Positions 33,439-43,074 of a DNA stretch of 64,000 bases are shown here, piece by piece (within the stretch, counting starts at the first letter, position 1; each line of letters begins with the position of its first letter). The notes under the pieces were generated by a model, which did no database searches, was not told where the DNA came from, and worked only from the letters and a program-made list of their open reading frames with translations. The stretch is from contig NC_092051.1 of the NCBI RefSeq assembly GCF_003086295.3, positions 71,115,772 to 71,179,771 on the forward strand, read 5' to 3'. The translations under genes were made by a program, and so were the position numbers. The DNA comes from Arachis hypogaea. Lineage: Eukaryota > Streptophyta > Magnoliopsida > Fabales > Fabaceae.

Positions 33439-34836
33439 AATAATTCTGGCGCTAAAATGCCAGAAATTGGGTGGAAGGCTGGCGCTGAACGCCCAAACCA
33501 TGCTCAGGACTGGCGTTCAACGCCAGAATCAAGCAAGGAACTAGCGTTGAACGCCCAAAGGAAGCACAGTTCTGGCGTTCAGACGCCAGGAACAGATGAG
33601 GAGTTGGCGTCTAACGCCACTCCAGCTTCCAACCCTGGCTTTCAAATGCCAGTGAAGGATCAGACACCTGCAAGTGCTGATAATAAATCCCTCAAGAAGG
33701 CTTCTCAACCTACCTCTGTAGGAAATAAACCTGCAGCAACTAAGGTTGAGGAATACAAAGCCAAGATGCCTTATCCTCAAAAACTCCGCAAAGAGGAGTA
33801 GGATAAGCAATTTGCCCACTTTACAGACTATCTCAGGACTCTTGAAATAAAGATTCTGTTTGCAGAGGCACTTGAGCAAATACCCTCTTATGCCAAGTTC
33901 ATGAAAGATATCTTGAGTCATAAGAAGGATTGGAGAGAAACTGAAAGGGTTCTCCTCACTGAAGAATGTAGTGCAGTCATTCTGAAAAGCTTCCCAGAAA
34001 AGCTTAAAGATCCCGGGAGCTTTATGATACCATGCATATTAGAGGGTAACTGCACCAAGACAGCTCTATGTGATCTTGGGGCAAGCATCAACCTAATCCC
34101 TGCATCCACTATCAGAAAGCTTGGCTTGACTGAAGAAGTCAAACCAACCCGGATCTGTCTTCAACTTGCTGATGGCTCCATTAAATACCCATCAGGCATA
34201 ATTGAGGACATGATTGTCAATGTTGGGCCATTTGTCTTCCCTACTGACTTTGTAGTGCTGGAAATGGAGGAGCACAAGAGTGCAACTCTCATTCTAGGAA
34301 GACCATTCCTAGCAACTGGACGAACCCTCATTGACGTCCAAAAAGGGGAGATAACCCTGAGAGTCAATGAGGATAAGTTTAAGTTGAATGTTGTCAAAGC
34401 TATTCAACATCCAGACACACCAGACGACTGCTTGGGCGTTGATATTATTGACTCCCTAGTGGAAGAGGTCTATATGACTGAGAGTCTCGAATCAGAGCTA
34501 GAGGACATTTTTAAAGATGTTCAGCCTGATCTGGAGGAACCAGAGGAAATAAAAGAACCTCTAAAAATTCCTCAGGAAGAGGAGAAACCTCCTAAACCCG
34601 AGCTCAAACCACTACCACCATCCCTGAAATATGCATTTCTGGGAGAAGGTGACACTTTTCCTATAATCATAAGCTCTGCTTTAGGGCCACAAGAAGAGAA
34701 AGCACTAATTCAGGTGCTAAAAACACACAAGACAGCTCTTGGGTGGTCCATAAGTGATCTTAAGGGCATTAGCCCAGCCAGATGCATGCACAAGATCCTA
34801 TTGGAGGATGATGCTAAGCCAGTGGTTCAACGATAG
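33439..34836 (+). pseudogene. gag C-terminus and protease of element C, broken
   Basis: One frame with stops at 33799-33801 (TAG) and 34834-34836 (TAG), both where related copies have Gln. The open frame before 33439 is D's LTR read through by chance and is not part of gag. Residues coded at 33447-33660 come from the TGGCGTT palindromes and are Ser/Ala/Pro-rich. Then the conserved PYPQKLRKEE and FMKDI segments, the protease site CDLGASINLIP (Asp at 34072-34074), LILGRPFLATGR, an acidic linker, and HKTALGWSISDLKGISP before the RT. Confidence 0.85.
33447..33660. repeat. TGGCGTT/AACGCCA palindromes inside C gag
   Basis: About eight half or full sites, such as CTGGCGTTCAACGCCAG (near 33512) and TTGGCGTCTAACGCCA (near 33603), inside the coding frame. 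Confidence 0.85.
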
Positions 34837-36403
34837 AGGCGGCTAAATCCCGCCATGAAGGAGGTGGTGCAGAAAGAGGTCACTAAGTTACTAGAGGCTG
34901 GGATTATCTATCCTATTTCTGATAGCCCCTGGGTGAGCCCTGTCCATGTTGTCCCTAAGAAGGGAGGAATGACAGTGGTTCTTAATGAAAAGAATGAACT
35001 GGTTCCTACAAGAACAGTTACATGGTGGCATATGTGTATTGACTACAGAAGGCTCAATATAGCCACCAGGAAGGATCATTTTCCTTTACCATTCATGGAA
35101 CAGATGCTAGAGAGACTAGCAGGTCATGAATATTACTGCTTTTTGGATGGCTATTTCGGTTACAACCAAATTGCAGTAGATCTTCAGGACCAAGAGAAAA
35201 CAGCATTCACATGTCCTTCTGGAGTGTTTGCCTACAGAAGGATGCCTTTTGGTCTGTGTAATACACCTGCGACCTTTCAGAGGTGCATGCTCTCTATCTT
35301 CTCTGATATGGTAGAGAAGTTTCTGGAAGTCTTCATGGATGACTTTTCAGTATTTGGAGACTCATTCAGCTCCTGCCTTAACCATTTAGCACTTGTTCTG
35401 AAAAGATGCCAAGAGACCAACCTAGTTTTAAACTGGGAAAAATGTCACTTTATGGTGACTGAAGGGATTGTCCTTGGGCATAAAATTTCAAACAAGGGAA
35501 TAGAGGTGGATCAAGCTAAAGTTGAAGTAATTGAAAAATTACCACCACCTGCCAATGTTAAGGCAATCAGAAGCTTTCTGGGGCATGCAGGATTCTATAG
35601 GAGGTTTATAAAGGATTTTTCAAAAATTGCAAAACCTCTGAGCAATCTGCTAGCTGCTGACACGCCATTTGTGTTTGACACAAAGTGTCTGCAGGCGTTT
35701 GAGACCCTGAAAGCTAAGCTGGTCACAGCACCAGTTATTTCTACACCAGACTGAACATTACCATTCGAACTAATGTGTGATGCTAGTGACCATACCATTG
35801 GTGCAGTATTGGGACAGAGGCATAACAAGCTTCTGCATGTCATTTATTATGCTAGCAGTGTTTTAAATGATGCCCAAAAAAATTACACAACCACAAAAAG
35901 AATTACTTGCAGTGGTTTATGCCATTAACAAGTTTAGATCCTACTTAGTAGGATCAAAAGTGATTGTGTACACTGACCATGCTGCTCTTAAATATCTACT
36001 CACAAAGCAGGATTCAAAGCCCAGGCTCATAAGATGGGTGTTGCTTCTGCAAGAGTTTGATATAGAAATAAGAGAAAGAAAAGGGACAGAGAATCAAGTA
36101 GCTGATCACCTGTCCCGGATAGAACCAGTAGCAGGAGCATCCCTCCCTCCTACTGAGATCTCTGAAACCTTTCCAGATGAGCAATTGTTTGCTATTCAGG
36201 AAGCTCTGTGGTTTGAAGACATTGCAAACTATAAGACACAAGGTTCTCCTTCTGTAACCATGGAGAGGAAGCATGAAAAGCTTCTCTTACTGCAGAGTCA
36301 ACCAAAGCCCCCACAGTCAAACTCTAAGTTTGGTGTTGGAAGGCCACAAACAAACTCTAAGTTTGGTGTTGGGAGGTCCCAACCTTGCTCTGATTATCTG
36401 TGA
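34837..36403 (+). pseudogene. pol: RT and RNase H of element C; integrase deleted
   Basis: RT with MCIDYRRLN, MPFGLCNTP and FMDD (35332-35343); the usual DGYSGYNQI reads DGYFGYNQI. Stop TGA at 35752-35754 where TGG is expected. Near 35888 two bases are missing before the RNase H segment KELLAVVYA, shifting the frame; [10 protein letters not shown] and [10 protein letters not shown] then follow in the new frame. After FEDIANYK the sequence jumps to 3' region DNA: the zinc finger, D,D-35-E and GPY parts are all gone. The frame runs on to 36401 through two copies of the AAGTTTGGTGTT motif, which it reads as SKFGVG. Confidence 0.87.
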
Positions 36404-36421
36404 GGCTCCATGAGAGCTCAC

Positions 36422-36468
36422 TGTCAAGCTATTGACATTAAAGAAGCGCTTGTTGGGAGGCAACCCAA
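36422..36468 (+). promoter_or_regulatory. Two-hairpin RNA element (C copy)
   Basis: TGTCA-AGCTAT-TGACA (36422-36437), then TTGGG-AGGCAA-CCCAA (36453-36468). Linker TTAAAGAAGCGCTTG. Same order and loop lengths as in A and D. Confidence 0.75.
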
Positions 36469-36613
36469 TGTTATTTAATTATATCTATTTATTTTCCATT
36501 GCTATTTTATGTTTTCTTTAGGTTGATGATCATGTGAAGTCACAAAAACAAATGGAAAATCAAAAACAGAATGAAAAATAGCATGAAAAATAGCACACCC
36601 CGGAGGAAGATCA

Positions 36614-36791
36614 TTCTGGCGTTTAAACGCCAGAAACAAGCATCTGTCTGGCGTTTAACGCCAGAAACAAGCACCAAGCTGGCATTTAACGCCAGAAACA
36701 AGCATCAGTCTGGCGTTAAACGCCAGAAACAGGCTACATTTGGGCGTTTAACGCCAGAAACAGATAGCAGTCTGGCGTTAAATGCCAGGAT
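36614..36791. repeat. TGGCGTT/AACGCCA palindrome array in the C 3' region
   Basis: Six copies spaced about 30 bp. The first is a perfect 22-bp palindrome (36614-36635) centred on GTTTAAAC. Later ones read CTGGCGTTTAACGCCAG, GGCATTTAACGCC and GGCGTTAAACGCC, each followed by AAACAAGCA-like spacers. Confidence 0.93.
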
Positions 36792-36972
36792 TGCACAGTA
36801 AGGGCATTTTGTACGATTAATTGGAGCAGGGATGCTAAATCCTTGACCCCATTGGATCTGTGGACCCCACAGGATTCCCACCTACCTCACCATTCAAATT
36901 CAAACCATTTCCCTCCCAAACCCACCCATTCACACACTTCTATCTCCTCCATCTTCTCCACTTCTTTCTTCT

Positions 36973-37010
36973 TTTGCTCGAGGACGAGCAAACCTTTTAA
37001 GTTTGGTGTG
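36973..37010 (+). promoter_or_regulatory. Extra internal copy of the terminal hairpin module (C)
   Basis: TTTGCTCG-AGGA-CGAGCAAA (36973-36992), then AAGTTTGGTGTG at 36999. It lies 1.3 kb before the LTR. Against the copy at 38245, a T-A pair is replaced by C-G in the stem, so pairing is kept. Confidence 0.65.
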
Positions 37011-38244
37011 GTAGAGCAATTGACTGCAGATTAAAGAGCTATGAGGAAAGAGCAACAAAGGCAAGGAAGAGACATAGAGGAGCTCAAAAGCACCATTGGT
37101 TCTTCAAGAAGAGGAAGACGCCACCCTCATTAAGGTGGACCCATTCCTTAATCTACTTGTTCTTATTTTCCTGTTTTTCGTTTACTATGCTTCATGTTTA
37201 ATTATGTTTGTGTCTTTACTATATGATCACTAGTATCTAAGTGTCTATGTCTTAAAGATATGAATGTCCTATGAATCCATCACCTTTCTTAAATGAAAAT
37301 TGTTTTCTGAAAAAGAAAAAGAAGTACATGAATTTCGAATTTTAAAATAGTTTAATTATTTTGATGTGGTGGCAATACTTTTCGTTTTCTGAATGAATGC
37401 TTGAACAGTGCATATGTCTTTTGAATTTGTTGCTTATGAATGTTAAAATTGTTGGCTCTTGAAAGAATGATGAAAAAGGAGAAATGTTATTTGATAATCT
37501 GAAAATTCATAAAAATGATTCTTGAAGCAAGAAAAAGCAGTGAAGAACAAAGCTTGCAGAAAAAAAAATGCGAAAAAAAAGAAAAAGAGAGCAAGAAAAA
37601 GAAAAAGCAAGCAGAAAAAGCCAAAAGCTCTTTAAACCAAAAGGCAAGAGCAAAAAGCCAATAGCCCTTAAAACCAAAAGGCAAGGGTAATAAAAAGGAT
37701 CCAAGGCTTTGAGCATCAGTGGATAGGAGGGCCTAAAGGAATAAAATCCTGGCCTTAGCGGCTAAACCAAGCTGTCCCTAACCATGTGCTTGTGGCGTGA
37801 AGGTGTCAAGTGAAAACTTGAGACTGAGCGGTTAAAGTCGAGGTCCAAAGCAAAAAAAAGCAGAGTGTGCTTAAGAACCTTGGACACCTCTAATTGGGGA
37901 CTTTAGCAAAGCTGAGTTACAATCTGAAAAGGTTCACCCAGTTATGTGTCTCTGGCATGTATGTATCCGGCAGTAATACTGGAAAACAGAGTGCTTAGGG
38001 CCACGGCCAAGACTCATAAAGTAGTTGTGTTCAAGAATTACTGAACTAGGAGAATCAATAACACTATCTGAATTCTGAGTTCCTATAGATACCAATCATT
38101 CTGAACTTCAAAGGATAAAGTGAGATGCCAAAACTGTTCAGAAGCAAAAAGCTAATAGCCCCGCTCATCTAATTAAGACTGATCTTCATAGATATTTTTG
38201 GAATTCATTGTATATTCTCTTCTTTTTATCCTACTTTATTTTTA

Positions 38245-38282
38245 GTTGCTTGGGGACAAGCAACAATTTAAGTTTGGTGTTG
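38245..38282 (+). promoter_or_regulatory. Terminal hairpin and AAGTTTGGTGTTG before the 3' LTR (C)
   Basis: GTTGCTTG-GGGA-CAAGCAAC (38245-38264), AAGTTTGGTGTT (38270-38281), one G, LTR at 38283. The outer pair is G-C where A has C-G. Confidence 0.65.
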
Positions 38283-39799
38283 TGATGAGCGGATAATTTA
38301 TACGCTTTTTGGCATTGTTTTTACTTAGTTTTTAGTATATTTTTATTAGTTTTTAATTAAAAATCACATTTCTGGACTTTACTATGAGTTTGTGTGTTTT
38401 TCTATGATTTCATTTCTTTTCTGGCAGAAATTGAGGGAGCTGAGCAAAAATCTGATTCAGGCTGAAAAAGGACTGCTGATGCTGTTGGATTCTGACCTCC
38501 CTGCACTCAAAGTAGCTTTTTTGGAGCTACAGAACTCCAAATGGCGCGATTTTAATTGAGTTGGAAAGTAGACATCCAGGGCTTTCCAGCAATATATAAT
38601 AGTCCATACTTTGCTCAAGGATAGATGACGTAAACTGGCGTTCAACGCTAGTTCCATGTTGCAGTCTGGCGTCCAGCGCCAGAAACAAGTTACAAGTTGG
38701 AGTTCAACGCCAGAAACAGGTTACAACCTGGCGTTGAATGCCCAAAACAGCCCAGGAACGTGAGAAGCTTAAGTCTCAGCCCCAACACACACCAAGTGGG
38801 CCCCAGAAGTGGATTTCTGCACTATCTATCATAGTTTACTCATTTTCTGTAAACCTAGGTTACTAGTTTAGTATTTAAACAACTTTTAGAGATTTATTTT
38901 GGACCTCATGACATTTTTAGATCTGAACTTTGTACTCATTGACGGCATGAGTCTCTGAAATCCATTGTTAGGGGTGAGGAGCTCTGCAGCGTCTTGATGA
39001 ATTAATGCAATTATCTCTGTTTTCCATTCAAACACGCTTGTTCCTATCTAAGATGTTCATTCGCGCTTCACTATGAAGAAGGTGATGATCCGTGACACTC
39101 ATCACCTTCCTCAATCCATGAACATGTGCCTGACAACCACCTCCGTTCTACATCAGATTGAATGAGTATCTCTTAGATTTCTTAATCAGAATCTTCGTGG
39201 TATAAGCTAGAATTGATGGCGGCATTCATGAGAATCCGGAAAGTCTAAACCTTGTCTGTGGTATTCCAAGTAGGATTCAAGGATTGAATGGCTGTGACAA
39301 GCTTCAAACTCGCGATTGTTGGGCGTAGTGACAGACGCAAAAGAATCAAGGGATTCTATTCCGACATGATCGAAAACCAACAGATGATTAGCGTGCTGTG
39401 ACAGAGCATTTGGACCATTTTCACTGAGAGGACAGGAAGTAGCCATTGACAACGGTGACACCTTACATACAGCTTGCCATGGAAGGAGCCTTGCGTGTGT
39501 GAAGAGGAGTACAAGAGAAAAACTGAAATAAAGAAGACAAAGCATCTCCAAAACTCCAACATATTCTTCATTACTGCATACCAAGTATTTATTTTATGTT
39601 CCCTTGTTCATTTGCAAGTCAATTGATAATTATAATTGACCTCCTAACTGAGATTTACAAGATAACTAGAGATTGCTTCAAACTAACAATCTCCGTGGGA
39701 TTCGGCCCTTACTCACGTAAGGTATTACTTGGACAACCCAGTGTACTTGCTGGTTAGTGGTACGAATTGTGAAAAGTGTGATTCACAATTCGTGCACCA
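38283..39799 (+). repeat. 3' LTR of element C (1,517 bp), FIDEL-like
   Basis: Starts TGATGAGCGGATAATTTA and ends TTCGTGCACCA. Contains TGGCGTT palindromes at 38636-38745 and a weak TATA-like GTATTTAAAC near 38872. The next five bases, GCAAT (39800-39804), would be its target duplication; the left partner is lost with the 5' end. Confidence 0.88.
38636..38745. repeat. TGGCGTT palindromes in U3 of C
   Basis: Four copies: CTGGCGTTCAACGCTAG, CTGGCGTCCAGCGCCAG, TGGAGTTCAACGCCA and CTGGCGTTGAATGCCCA. In the second, T-to-C and A-to-G changes fall at paired positions. Confidence 0.85.
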
Positions 39800-40381
39800 G
39801 CAATCCCAAATCAGTTGATCTAAGTGGCCAAGTTTTGAAATACTCCTTAGAACTTACTTGTCCAAGCATATCCCAGTACAAAAACACCACAGGCATGTGT
39901 CCTAGGGTCCAAGCTATTGGTGTCTAGCCTTATTGTTTGTTTCTTTGCCACTTTCTTTGGCTTTTTCCATTTCTTTTTCTTTCTGTTTTGTTTTATTTGC
40001 AAGGGACTTTCATTAATTGAAGGATCATAGCAGCAAACTAGCTTAAGCTTCAAGTAACAAGTCATTTTTGCAGCATTTATTCTGTGAGCTATCAATTAAA
40101 TCAAACACATACCACCACTATCTTTCATTCTAACTTTTGCAACATTGAACAACTACTTTTTCTAAATTAAACATCTCTCTTTTATTCAAACAGCAAGGGA
40201 ACAAAGCAAAATACTAAAGCTAATGAATGATGACAAGATTCTAATGCAAGTAATCTATTAAAGCATTAAAGTGTAAAACATAAAGGCATAAAAAGGCTAA
40301 ACATAAAAGCATTGAAGGTATGTCATGTCTCGGACATACATCTTTCTTATTTAAATAAAAGTAAAAAGAACTTTACCACCT
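39800..40381 (-). other. 3' non-coding region of D (part)
   Basis: Minus-strand match to the B1 3' region at 11100-11480, including ATGCCTGTGGTG (complement of 39885-39896). C interrupts it at 39799, and the rest up to the LTR is lost. No ORF. Confidence 0.75.
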
Positions 40382-41956
40382 TTATTTGTCAGGCATTTCC
40401 ATTCTGCTGGATTCTCCCCTCTTCTTTTTCCTCGTCTTTGTATAATCTTGAATTTCTTCGCCAGGACATCTTTTGTCCCAGACAGAGTCTAGCAAGCCTG
40501 AGAGTCTAACATCCTCCAATCTGTTTTGCATACGTGCTGAGTATCTATCTGTTCTTGCTCTCTGCTGGTTCACTAACTCAGGGCACATCCCAAATGGTTT
40601 AATCTGTGGATTTATTGCTGGCATGCTGTGCGTTAAGTAATCCAGCTTGGCTTGGGTATCTTCATCATATTCTATCCTATCCACGTGCCTACACTCTCCA
40701 ATGGTATGATGTATGTTCTTCCATTGATACAAATTGTGAGTGTACTCACCATATTTGGCTTGAGTCAAGAACATCTTGTCGTATGACTCTTTGAGATTTG
40801 TTGTTTGTTCCTTCTGCCCTTCAAGAATCTTGGCTTGGAATTCTTGTTGTTAGATCATCATTTGTTGTTGCCAGCTTTCTTGTTTTTCCTCCATTCTGTG
40901 CTGCCAAGCTTCATTTTGCTCCCTATCTTTCAGATATTGCTCCCGGTGCTCTAGATATTGCTCTTGTTGCCTTGAATACTGTTCTTGTGCTATCACATTT
41001 TGTTGTGATATTTCCTCAAGATCCCTTTGGAGTTGACTCATATCTATGGCACTGTGAGCTTGTTCTTCCCCTTCTTCTGATCTCATTCTTCTTTGGGGTC
41101 TTTCTTCTTGATCATCATCCTCATTAATCCCTTCCATGCTTCTTTTTGTGATTCCCGACCCCCTTCTTACTTTTTCTGTGTCCTCATCTTCAAAAATCAC
41201 CCCAGCTTTATTGCACAACCTTAGAATTGTGCTTGCATGGCCGAGCCTAGTGGATTTGGTTGAGCTCTCAGCTATCTCTTGAATACTGTTGGCTATGAGT
41301 TGTGCAAGGTTGATTTCTCCTCCATGTAGGATACAGTATGTCAAAAGTGCTCGCCTGATTGTGACCCCTGAGGTGTTTCCAATAGGGAGTATAGATCTCC
41401 TTACTATCTCATACCACCCCTTGGCCTCAAGAATGAGATTTATTCTTTTCAATCGGCTTGGGACTCCTTTCGAATCTCTTTCCCAGTCTATGCCTTCCAA
41501 GCATATCCCTTGTAAGATTTCATCCGGGTCATTTTCTCTCTGCAATCTGTCCTCATAGCTGGGCTCGTCATAAGTTATAGTTCTCAACTTCAAGGCCCTT
41601 GTAATGGATGCTGGACTGAAATCCACTTCACTTCCTCTAACATAGCTTTTGTAAGGGATGATGTCTTCACTCTCCTTCACAGCATTTGCATAGAACTCCC
41701 TGATCATGACTGCACTAATCTTGGGAAGGGGATCGCATAGAAGATCCCACCTTCTTTCTCTGGTGATTTGTCTCATGATGGGGTATTCCCCGTCCCTAAG
41801 CTCAAAACCCCTTTCATGAATGATGAGCTTTGTTTTCATGAATCTATGGTACTTTCTTTCATGAAACTGAGATCTGAACTTTCTTGTGTCATAAGCTGGG
41901 GGTTCGGCTACCATGGGCTCCTTGCCTGGCCTTCTCCTTGAACTTGATGAAGCCAT
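40382..41956 (-). pseudogene. Second ORF of D: putative plant transposon protein family, one internal stop
   Basis: ATG at 41956-41954 (MASSSSRRRPGKEP); the frame is open upstream to 42037, but this Met matches the usual Ser/Arg-rich start. One stop, TAA at 40850-40852, then open in the same frame to 40382. Visible parts: basic N-terminus; REFYANAVKESED and VRGSEVDFSP (residues about 80-115), which I recall as hallmarks of the PF20167 domain; WYEIVRRSILP and RALLTYCIL (residues about 190-220); a Gln/Glu-rich likely coiled coil (residues about 300-390); a basic tail KTRKKKRGESS. No catalytic motif recognised. A TATA box lies about 200 bp upstream on the same strand. With only one stop in some 525 codons it is better kept than D's gag, which has five. 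It could be a captured host gene or a remnant of another transposon. Confidence 0.78.
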
Positions 41957-42156
41957 GAATGCAATCCAAAAGACAAGACAAGGGTGGATTTGAGGTTGAT
42001 TGAGGCACGGTTTTGTCGTGTAAATAGGATGAAGCAAGAAATGTTGCTGCTATGAGGGGAGTGGTGTATGTGTATAGGATTGCACAAGGTGGAGATAGAG
42101 ACTTATGTTTGTAAGGAAGGCTTGTAGGCATATGTGAAGCAAGAGATGTCCCAACT

Positions 42157-42164
42157 TATTTATA
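42157..42164 (-). promoter_or_regulatory. Candidate promoter TATA box for D's second ORF
   Basis: TATAAATA on the minus strand in GCCTATAAATAAG, 201 bp upstream of the ATG at 41956. The segment between is C/A-rich with no ATG-led competing long frame. Transcription start not shown. Confidence 0.55.
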
Positions 42165-42602
42165 GGCAGGGTATTAAAATATTGGATGAAGACCACACTT
42201 GAAGAATGATTCGGTCATGGCTTGTGAAGGATGGAGATTGAGTTGAACAACATAGAAACTACATGAGATGAACGGCTTGCATGTTCTCTTGAGGGTTGAC
42301 AAGGATTCTCTTCCCATTGGTTGCATGAATTTCGTCCTTCAAGGTGAGCAGCATGCAGCTTTTTACTTTCCAAGGTTGGCACACCTCTCTAGGCACATGT
42401 GATCCCTCTCTTGACTTGTCATACCCGTTCCTTCATCTTGTCTTTTCCTTAACCCTTTTTTTTCCTGATTAAATCAGAATGACATGCTTTAGAACTCATT
42501 TAAGGCACGGTGATAAAGTGGTGAATGCTTGCATTCTTTATTATGTTCCTTATTTATGAAAGATCAATTGTGTTCCTTACTTAGTGAACTAAGGTTTGGT
42601 GG

Positions 42603-42894
42603 ACACCAAACTTGTCTCTTGCCAAAGGATTAAAGCAAGCATTTGTCACAATTGATACTTTCATCATAAGTTCTAAATTATTTCCTAGCATAAATTCCTA
42701 AAACAAAGCACTACATGATTCATTTCTGCATGATTTTGATTTTCTGAACAGAAGTTAATTTTTTTCTTAAAATTAGTACACATGCAGACACCAAACTTAA
42801 TGTTTGGTCATATACTTCACCAAAATGGCAGAGCATATGATCTAAGAATGCTTGAAATGTTAACTTTTGTGTGCTGTCAAGCACACCAAACTTA
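42603..42894 (-). repeat. Three AAGTTTGGTGT motifs after gag-protease of D
   Basis: Minus-strand copies at 42883-42894, 42788-42799 and 42603-42613. Two form hairpins (CCAAAC-ATTAA-GTTTGG; TTTGGTG-TC-CACCAAA). Number, order and distance from the two-hairpin element mirror element A. Confidence 0.75.
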
Positions 42895-43013
42895 GAAGTC
42901 TGGTATGTATTTCAAAACAGTGTATGCATTTGTTAAGTGTGTCTAGAAAAATTCAAAATCATGCTAAAGTGATCACAATTTATTGAATTCAAAAGCAAGC
43001 AGAAATCTTAAAT

Positions 43014-43061
43014 CATGGGTTGCCTCCCATGGAGCGCTCTTTTATTGTCATTAGCTTGACA
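43014..43061 (-). promoter_or_regulatory. Two-hairpin RNA element (D copy)
   Basis: Minus strand: TGTCA-AGCTAA-TGACA (43061-43046), then CATGGG-AGGCAA-CCCATG (43031-43014). The stem is CATGGG/CCCATG where A has GTTGGG/CCCAAC, with the loop AGGCAA unchanged. It begins 14 bp after the gag-protease stop. Confidence 0.78.
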
Positions 43062-43074
43062 TTGAACTTATCTT

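Larger units (their letters stand above)
36404..38282 (+). other. 3' non-coding region of element C
   Basis: In order: two-hairpin element (36422-36468), TGGCGTT palindromes (36614-36791), first copy of the terminal hairpin module (36973-37010), a T/A-rich stretch, an A-rich Lys-like tract (37530-37700), the block ATGTGCTTGTGGCG (37784-37797), and the terminal hairpin module at the LTR (38245-38282). No credible ORF. Confidence 0.75.
33439..39799 (+). mobile_element. Element C: FIDEL-like Ty3/gypsy element, lacks 5' end and integrase
   Basis: Begins inside the gag C-terminal region directly at D's LTR, then protease, RT, RNase H, 3' non-coding region and 3' LTR (38283-39799). The 5' LTR, primer site and most of gag are absent; integrase is deleted. 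The right edge is intact: LTR end GTGCACCA at 39799 followed by D's 3' region. The lineage name rests on memory of the FIDEL LTR start. Confidence 0.85.
41957..43074 (-). other. Non-coding region between gag-protease and second ORF of D
   Basis: Read on the minus strand: two-hairpin element (43061-43014), three AAGTTTGGTGT motifs (42894, 42799, 42613), then a TATA box (42164-42157) and a leader to the ATG at 41956. No other ORF seen. Confidence 0.75.

Noticed and set aside
39207..39584. 125-aa minus-strand ORF in C's LTR
   Set aside because: Antisense to conserved LTR sequence; no domain. Chance frame.
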